DNA of 64,000 bases. Source: Parvimonas sp. (GTDB taxonomy: Bacteria; Bacillota; Clostridia; Tissierellales; Peptoniphilaceae). The notes beneath the pieces were generated by a model. That model was not told the DNA's origin and searched no databases. It saw only the letters and a program-made list of their open reading frames with translations. The stretch lies in assembly GCA_022770425.1 (NCBI GenBank), contig JALEHY010000040.1, forward strand, positions 7,601-71,600, written 5' to 3'. The translations under genes were made by a program, and so were the position numbers. Of the stretch, positions 57,364-64,000 are shown piece after piece. Numbering within the stretch: position 1 is the stretch's first letter; every line of letters begins with the position of its first letter.

Positions 57364-59079
57364 TTGGGAAAATTTAATTTATTAAATGAGTCTTGGATAT
57401 CTGTTATTACAGATGATGAAGGAAACTCAAAAGAAGTTTCGCTTAAAGAATTATTTTTAAATGCTCATATCTATAAAGACTTGGCAGGAGATACAAAAAC
57501 TCAGGATTTTGCATTAATGAGAGTTCTTTTGGCTGTTGTTTATACAGTATTTACACGTTTTGATGCGAATGGAAAAGCTTATGAATATTTCGATTTGAAA
57601 AATTTTGTACCTGTTAATTATGTTAAAGAAGATGAACGGGATGAGTATATTGAAAGTTTAAAAGATACTTGGTGCGATTTATGGCATTCGGGTAAATTTC
57701 CTGACATTATAATTGATTATTTAGAAAATTGGGAAGACAGATTTTACTTGTTTGATGAAAAATACCCATTTTTTCAAGTTACCTTATCGGACATTTCCGA
57801 AGGTAAAATTAGTAAATCTAAAGCAAGTGAGATAGCCGGTAAAAATATAAACAGATTAATTTCTGAAAGTGAAAATAAGATTGCATTATTTTCACCAAAG
57901 TACAGTTTTGGAGATAATAAAGAAAAACTTAGAGAATCAGAAATTGCAAGATGGCTTATAACTTTTCAAGGGTACTGCGGATTATCCGATAAAGTGATTT
58001 TTGGTAATGATAAATATAAGGCATCTAAAGGGTGGCTTTTTGATATAGGTGGCATTTTTATGAAAGGAGATAATCTTTTTAAAACATTGATGCTTAATTT
58101 TGCCATAGATTATAGCGGTCATTGTATTGAAAATGTTCAAAGACCTTGTTGGGAATGTGAAAGTAGTGATATAATAGACAGTTATTTTTATCCAATGGAG
58201 GATAATATTTCCGATTTGTATACTGCATGGAGCAGAGCAGTATATATTAACCCTGAAATAGATTTAGAAAAACCTTTTGTTTGTAATGTAGTTAAATTAC
58301 CTGAGATAGAACATGAAGAAAATTTTTTAGAACCTATGACCATTTGGAAAAATAACAAAATTGGAAAAAAAGAATTTTTTACTCCTAAAAAACATCAATT
58401 GTATAAATCAATGTGGCGTTCTTTTGGACTTATAACGATTGATGATACAGGGAATGGAAAAAGAAAGCCTGGTATTATAGACTGGTTCAATAAATTAAAG
58501 GAAATGAATATATTAGACTCTTTAAATGATATTGAACTTTGTGCGGTAAGTATGCAAGATGATGGAAATGCTACCTCTTGGGTTCCGACTGATGAAATTA
58601 TTGATAATTTATTTATTGATAAGTTTGTATTATCTGATTTGTCAAAAAACGGTTGGATTGATACTATAAATTCAGTAGTTGAGATAACGAAAAAAGTTGT
58701 TGAGTTTATATACAAAAAATATATTGTTGACATTAAGCAGATTAGAAATATTTCATCAGATTTATTTGTAAGCGAAAAAGTTGAGGAATTATATTTTGTA
58801 ATAGACGGAAATTTTAGAAACTGGATTTCAAATATAAAATTTGAAGATGAAAAAAATTTTAAAATGAAACAATGGGAGATGACACTTAGGAAACTTGTTT
58901 TAGCTAAAGCGGAAGAAATGTTATATTGCGGTTGTCCAAGAGATTATTTAGGGATAATAATTGGGGAGAAAACTTCAAAAAAAGAGATTAAAAATATTGC
59001 AACAGCATATAATTCATTTTTAAGTTTTTTAAATAGAGAGTTAGGTTTTAAGGAGGTTATTGATGGAAACAAAAATTAG
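57364..59079 (+). CDS. casA: Cascade large subunit Cas8e (CasA/Cse1)
   Basis: 571 aa from a TTG at 57364, 4 bp after the cas3 stop, with AAAGGATGTGA upstream. It begins FNLLNESWISVITDDEGNSKEVSLKELF, characteristic of Cse1. The middle carries LFDEKYPFFQVTL and a GYCGLSDKVIFGNDKYKASKGWLFDIGG segment that corresponds to the crRNA/PAM-contacting part. The four-helix bundle at the C terminus runs from about 430. Cas8e recognises the PAM and recruits Cas3. Its 3' end overlaps cse2. Confidence 0.93.
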   Translation: MGKFNLLNESWISVITDDEGNSKEVSLKELFLNAHIYKDLAGDTKTQDFALMRVLLAVVYTVFTRFDANGKAYEYFDLKNFVPVNYVKEDERDEYIESLKDTWCDLWHSGKFPDIIIDYLENWEDRFYLFDEKYPFFQVTLSDISEGKISKSKASEIAGKNINRLISESENKIALFSPKYSFGDNKEKLRESEIARWLITFQGYCGLSDKVIFGNDKYKASKGWLFDIGGIFMKGDNLFKTLMLNFAIDYSGHCIENVQRPCWECESSDIIDSYFYPMEDNISDLYTAWSRAVYINPEIDLEKPFVCNVVKLPEIEHEENFLEPMTIWKNNKIGKKEFFTPKKHQLYKSMWRSFGLITIDDTGNGKRKPGIIDWFNKLKEMNILDSLNDIELCAVSMQDDGNATSWVPTDEIIDNLFIDKFVLSDLSKNGWIDTINSVVEITKKVVEFIYKKYIVDIKQIRNISSDLFVSEKVEELYFVIDGNFRNWISNIKFEDEKNFKMKQWEMTLRKLVLAKAEEMLYCGCPRDYLGIIIGEKTSKKEIKNIATAYNSFLSFLNRELGFKEVIDGNKN

Positions 59080-59632
59080 TAACGATGAATTTTTACAAAC
59101 TGTAAATAATATTTTTAAAAGATTGAGTTTGATGAATGATAAATCGCTTAAAAAATCTATTTTGGCAAAACTCAGAAATTCTTTGGGAAAACCTCTTAGT
59201 CAAACAATTGAAATATGGTCAATATTATTTGAGTATTTGCCTGAAAAGTTTTTAAGTGACAATTACAGTGAAAACTATGCAGAAACAGTGATTTTAACAA
59301 CATTACAATTATATGCGGTTCATCAACAGGGTTTTGATGTTAACGTTTTAGATGACGAAAATTTTAAAAGTATAGGCTTTTCACTTTCACAGCTCAGAAC
59401 AGAGGAAAACAAATTTGCATTGGACAGAAGATTTAATTCTATGATAACTTCTTCAACATTTGACGAATTATCAACACATCTTAGGCATTTGGTAAAACAA
59501 TTAAAATCAAAATCCCCTGTAATAAAGGTTGATTATGTGAAATTATCATGGGACTTATATATGTTCTTGCTTGGCAATGAAGAAAAAGTTCGATTAAACT
59601 GGGCAAGAGATTATTATAAAAAACAATTTTAA
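59063..59632 (+). CDS. casB: Cascade small subunit Cse2 (CasB)
   Basis: 189 aa from the ATG at 59063, 6 bp after AAGGAGG. The protein is all-helical with KSILAKLRNSLGKPLSQTIEIWSILFEYLP (about 31-60), LYAVHQQGFDVN, and the LRHLVKQLKSKSPVIKVDYVKLSWDLYMF block, matching Cse2. Two copies form the belly of Cascade and stabilise the displaced DNA strand. It overlaps casA by 17 bp. Confidence 0.92.
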   Translation: METKISNDEFLQTVNNIFKRLSLMNDKSLKKSILAKLRNSLGKPLSQTIEIWSILFEYLPEKFLSDNYSENYAETVILTTLQLYAVHQQGFDVNVLDDENFKSIGFSLSQLRTEENKFALDRRFNSMITSSTFDELSTHLRHLVKQLKSKSPVIKVDYVKLSWDLYMFLLGNEEKVRLNWARDYYKKQF

Positions 59633-59647
59633 AAGGAGAGGATAAAA

Positions 59648-60730
59648 ATGAAAATTAAAGAAACTTTATTTTTGGACGTACATGCAATTCAAACAGTTCC
59701 ACCATCAAATATCAACAGAGACGATACTGGTAGCCCTAAAACTGCACAATACGGTGGAGTAAGACGGGCAAGAATCAGTTCTCAGTCATGGAAAAAAGCT
59801 ATTAGAGATTATTTTTCTAAACGTTGTGAACAATCTAAAGTAGGAGTTCGTACATTAAAAATTGTAGAGTATATTGCTAAGGAAATTCTTAAATTAGATG
59901 ACTCATTAACATTTGATGAAGCTTCTAAATTAGCAAACGAGGTTTTGAATAATGCAGGAATTAAAACTAAAAAAGACTTTAAAACACAAGCTATATTATT
60001 TTTAGGATATGTTCAAGCTCAAAAGTTAGCAAAAGCTGCAATTGAAAAAATTTCAGATAAAGCGGTATTAAAAGATATTTTAAATAACAATCCGGCTATA
60101 GATATTGCGCTGTTTGGAAGAATGGTTGCAGATGATCCTTCTTTAAATGAGGATGCTTCTGCACAAGTGGCGCACTCAATTTCTACTCACGCTGTACAGA
60201 CAGAATTTGACTTTTATACTGCTAATGATGACTTATCTCCGGAAGATAATGCAGGTGCGAGTATGTTGGGAAATATAGAATTTAATTCTTCAACATTGTA
60301 TAGATATGCAAACGTTGCGGTTCATGAATTGCTTAATCAACTTAAAGATAAAGAGGCTGTAAAAAACACTTTGAAACTGTTTATAGAAGCATTTTGTAAT
60401 TCTTTACCGACAGGTAAGTCAAATACATTTGCAAACCAAACTTTACCTCAAGTTTTATTATTGACATTACGAAATGACAGACCAGTTAATATGGTAAGTG
60501 CATTTGAAGAAGCTGTAAAGTCAAATCAAGGATATGTAGAAAAATCAGTTGAAAAACTTACCGATGAATACAGAAAAACTGAAAAATTTGTAAATAAACC
60601 TGTATTTACTATCTATGTGAGTGTGGATAAATTTAAAGGATTATCAGAAATAGGTGAAGAAAAATCATCTTTAACCGAGTTGGTGGATGAATTTTCAAAC
60701 AGGTTGGAAGAAATGATAAAAGAATTTTAG
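59648..60730 (+). CDS. cas7e: Cascade backbone subunit Cas7e (CasC/Cse4)
   Basis: 360 aa with AAAGGAGAGG upstream. It starts with FLDVHAIQTVPPSNINRDDTGSPKTAQYGGVRRARISSQSWKKAIRDYF (about 8-56), the Cas7e signature. Later blocks include DPSLNEDASAQVAHSISTHAVQTEFDFYTANDDL and TLPQVLLLTLRNDRPVNMVSAFEEAV. Six copies hold the crRNA spacer along the Cascade spine. The cas5 gene starts at the next base. Confidence 0.95.
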   Translation: MKIKETLFLDVHAIQTVPPSNINRDDTGSPKTAQYGGVRRARISSQSWKKAIRDYFSKRCEQSKVGVRTLKIVEYIAKEILKLDDSLTFDEASKLANEVLNNAGIKTKKDFKTQAILFLGYVQAQKLAKAAIEKISDKAVLKDILNNNPAIDIALFGRMVADDPSLNEDASAQVAHSISTHAVQTEFDFYTANDDLSPEDNAGASMLGNIEFNSSTLYRYANVAVHELLNQLKDKEAVKNTLKLFIEAFCNSLPTGKSNTFANQTLPQVLLLTLRNDRPVNMVSAFEEAVKSNQGYVEKSVEKLTDEYRKTEKFVNKPVFTIYVSVDKFKGLSEIGEEKSSLTELVDEFSNRLEEMIKEF

Positions 60731-61459
60731 GTGACTAAGGTGAAAACTATTTTATTAAAGTTTGCAGGTCCTTTACAATCTTGGGGTTCAAGTTCACATT
60801 TTGAAAATAGGCATACTGATTTTTATCCAACTAAAAGTGCAATAATCGGAATTATTTCAGCAAGTTTCGGTTACAGAAGAGATAATGATGAAGAAATAAA
60901 AAAATTGAATAAAATAAAATTTGCTGTAAGAATAGATCAAAGAGGGAATTTGTTACGAGATTATCATATTGCAAGAAAGTTTAAAAATGGAATATTTGAG
61001 AGAACATATGTTACTAACAGATACTATTTGGAAGATGCGGTATTTGTTGTTGCAATTTCTCATGAAGATGATGACTTTGTTGATTTGATAGAAGAAAAAC
61101 TTAAAAATCCGTTCTTTCAGTGCTACATGGGACGAAGATCCTTACCTTTGAGTGCAGATTTTATAATTTCAAAGACTGAAAACAGTGTAATTGAAAGCTT
61201 AAAGAAATGTGATTGGCAGGCTGCAAAATGGTATAAGAAGAAAAATAATAGAGAATTAATTGAGTTGGAGATACATGCTGACAGTAATTTGCTTGATAAT
61301 TCAATTTATAGTTTGAAAAAGGATAAAGTTATTTCTTTTTCCCAAAAAGAGAGAAAATTTGCTTTTAGATATGAATCCGAAAGTATAATTAAAATTACAA
61401 ATAAAATGTATAAAGACATTGAAACGAGTCATGATGTTTTTGGTAGTATAGGAGATTAA
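60731..61459 (+). CDS. cas5e: Cascade subunit Cas5e (CasD)
   Basis: 242 aa from GTG 60731. A second GTG at 60740 would begin MKTILLKFAGPLQSWGS like other Cas5e proteins and has AGGTGA at better spacing, so the start is uncertain by three codons. The motif HTDFYPTKSAIIGIISASFGYRR and FFQCYMGRRSLPLSADF match the family. It caps the 5' handle of the crRNA at the Cascade tail together with Cas8e. It is followed one base later by cas6e. Confidence 0.93.
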   Translation: MTKVKTILLKFAGPLQSWGSSSHFENRHTDFYPTKSAIIGIISASFGYRRDNDEEIKKLNKIKFAVRIDQRGNLLRDYHIARKFKNGIFERTYVTNRYYLEDAVFVVAISHEDDDFVDLIEEKLKNPFFQCYMGRRSLPLSADFIISKTENSVIESLKKCDWQAAKWYKKKNNRELIELEIHADSNLLDNSIYSLKKDKVISFSQKERKFAFRYESESIIKITNKMYKDIETSHDVFGSIGD

Positions 61460-61460
61460 T

Positions 61461-63045
<1,585 letters not shown>

Positions 63046-63046
<1 letters not shown>

Positions 63047-63948
63047 TGCCTTTAACTGTAATTACTTTAAAAAATGTGCCACTGTCTTTAAGAGGAGATT
63101 TAACGAAATGGATGCAAGAAATTGCAACAGGAGTTTATATTGGAAATTTTAATGCTAAAATAAGAGAAGAACTGTGGAACAGAATTAGTGATAGTGTTGG
63201 AGTAGGAGAAGCTACGATGAGTTTTTCATACAGGAATGAGATAGGATATAAATTTGAAACAAAAAATTCACAACGTAAATTTATAGATTTTGACGGAATT
63301 CCTTTGGTATTAATATCGTCTGAGGTATCTACAGTAGAATCTTCAAGAAAATTAGGATTTAGTAACGCATCTAAATTTAGAAAAGCAAGAAGATTTTCAA
63401 ACTCAAAAAAACATCATATAAATCATATAAATTCTTATGTAGCAATAGACATAGAAACTGACGGCTTAGATGAAACAAAAAATTCAATTATTGAAATTGG
63501 AGCAGTAAAAATTGAAAAGGATAAAATTTTTGAGTTTAATAGATTAATAAAATATGATAAAATTATTCCGGAAGATATTAAAAAATTAACGGGGATTAGC
63601 AATGAGCTTTTGACAGAAAATTCAGTACCTATTCGTACTGGATTGATTGAGTTATTGGATTTTGTAGGTAATTTAGAAATTGTTGGGTATGGGTTGGACT
63701 TTGACATAAAATTTTTAAATTCAAATTTATCCAAGATTGGACTTCCTATTATTAAAAATAAGAAATACGATTTGATTAAATTTGTTAAGAACGAAAAACT
63801 TTTTTTAAATAATTATAAATTACAAACGGTATTAAAAAGTTATGGTATAAATGATAATGTACCACATAGAGCTTTAGAAGATGCTAAACTCATTTTTCAA
63901 TTGTCAACCAAAGTGAAAAAATTTGTAGATATTATAAATAGAAAATAG
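63046..63948 (+). CDS. cas2: Cas2e fused to a DEDDh (DnaQ-like) exonuclease
   Basis: 300 aa, about three times a normal Cas2e. Residues 1-95 are Cas2e (VITLKNVPLSLRGDLTKWMQ, then GVYIGNFNAKIREELW). A basic linker (about 100-128) follows, then a DnaQ domain with D135-I-E137 (ExoI), D220 in GYGLDFDIKF (ExoII), and H274-R-A-L-E-D279 (ExoIII). All DEDDh catalytic residues are present, although the usual His-Asn before ExoII is Tyr-Gly. Such fusions, known in streptococcal I-E systems, trim prespacer 3' ends before integration. The CRISPR array starts 23 bp later. Confidence 0.93.
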
Positions 63949-63971
63949 GTATTTTTCAATAATTTTTTACT
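63949..63971 (+). promoter_or_regulatory. Very short CRISPR leader segment
   Basis: Only 23 bp (AT-rich, with a T run) separate the cas2 stop from the first repeat. Any functional leader or promoter must extend into the end of the cas2-exonuclease gene. Confidence 0.6.
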
Positions 63972-64000
63972 GTATTTCCCGCGTAAGCGGGGGTGATCCT
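63972..64000 (+). CRISPR. First repeat of a type I-E CRISPR array (cut by window end)
   Basis: The 29 nt from GTATTTCCCGC to GCGGGGGTGATCCT match the I-E repeat form: a CCCGC-gtaa-GCGGG stem and a 3' GTGATCC end that becomes the crRNA 5' handle. Only one repeat is in the window, so the period and spacers cannot be seen. The direction suggests transcription away from the cas genes, to the right. Confidence 0.85.

Overview
This window is AT-rich (roughly 28-30% G+C by eye). It carries Gram-positive gene neighbourhoods, strong GGAGG ribosome binding sites, TTG/GTG starts and an LPXTG-type surface protein. The genes suggest an anaerobic low-GC Firmicute of the Peptoniphilaceae / Parvimonas kind. 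That placement is inferred from gene content and codon bias; no 16S rRNA is present to prove it.

Positions 1-21100 are mostly core housekeeping, nearly all on the + strand. First comes a one-carbon/folate cluster: fchA fragment, folD, folC and 5-formyl-THF cyclo-ligase. It is followed by a methyltransferase-like membrane protein, a DegV lipid-binding protein, the LrgA/LrgB pair, secG, a K+-dependent membrane pyrophosphatase, a P-loop NTPase and a CNNM/HlyC-type transporter. Next is a long co-oriented run: asp23-like, nusB, xseA, xseB, ispA-like, tlyA, argR, recN, nudix, site-2-protease homologue, scpA, scpB, rluB-like, a gene of unknown function and mnmM. The folD product lacks the cyclohydrolase lysine, and the site-2-protease homologue lacks its zinc-binding motif.

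Positions 21300-39000 hold a BrnQ transporter with an unusual ribbon-helix-helix-like tail, a lipoprotein, gpmA (-), an NTF2-like protein, rqcH (-), and a 1.1 kb gap with gene remnants and a GC-rich structured RNA candidate. After the gap come yicC, gmk, rpoZ, coaBC, priA, def, fmt and rsmB. A small membrane protein / XRE regulator pair and an ABC exporter follow, each with a clear palindromic operator candidate.

Positions 39000-49300 are a complete Tad (tight adherence, Flp type IVc) pilus locus: prepilin peptidase, a short Flp-like pilin, three nearly identical tandem flp genes, three TadE/F-type minor pilins, CpaB, TadZ/CpaE, CpaF/TadA, TadB and TadC. It ends with a DUF192 protein and a coiled-coil protein. 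An LPXTG-like Cna-B-repeat adhesin and a serine recombinase follow.

Positions 52500-54560 are a largely non-coding junction. It holds degenerate sequence, a small minus-strand membrane-protein gene, the tmRNA gene ssrA, and a structured region ending in a 48-bp perfect palindrome. From 54558 to the end lies a complete type I-E CRISPR-Cas operon: cas3, cas8e, cse2, cas7e, cas5e, cas6e, cas1e and cas2e fused to a DEDDh exonuclease. The first CRISPR repeat begins only 23 bp after the last cas stop codon and is cut by the window edge.

The least explained items are the GC-rich structured RNA at about 27240-27405, the post-tmRNA structured region, the receptor-like tail on BrnQ, and the two enzyme homologues missing catalytic residues.
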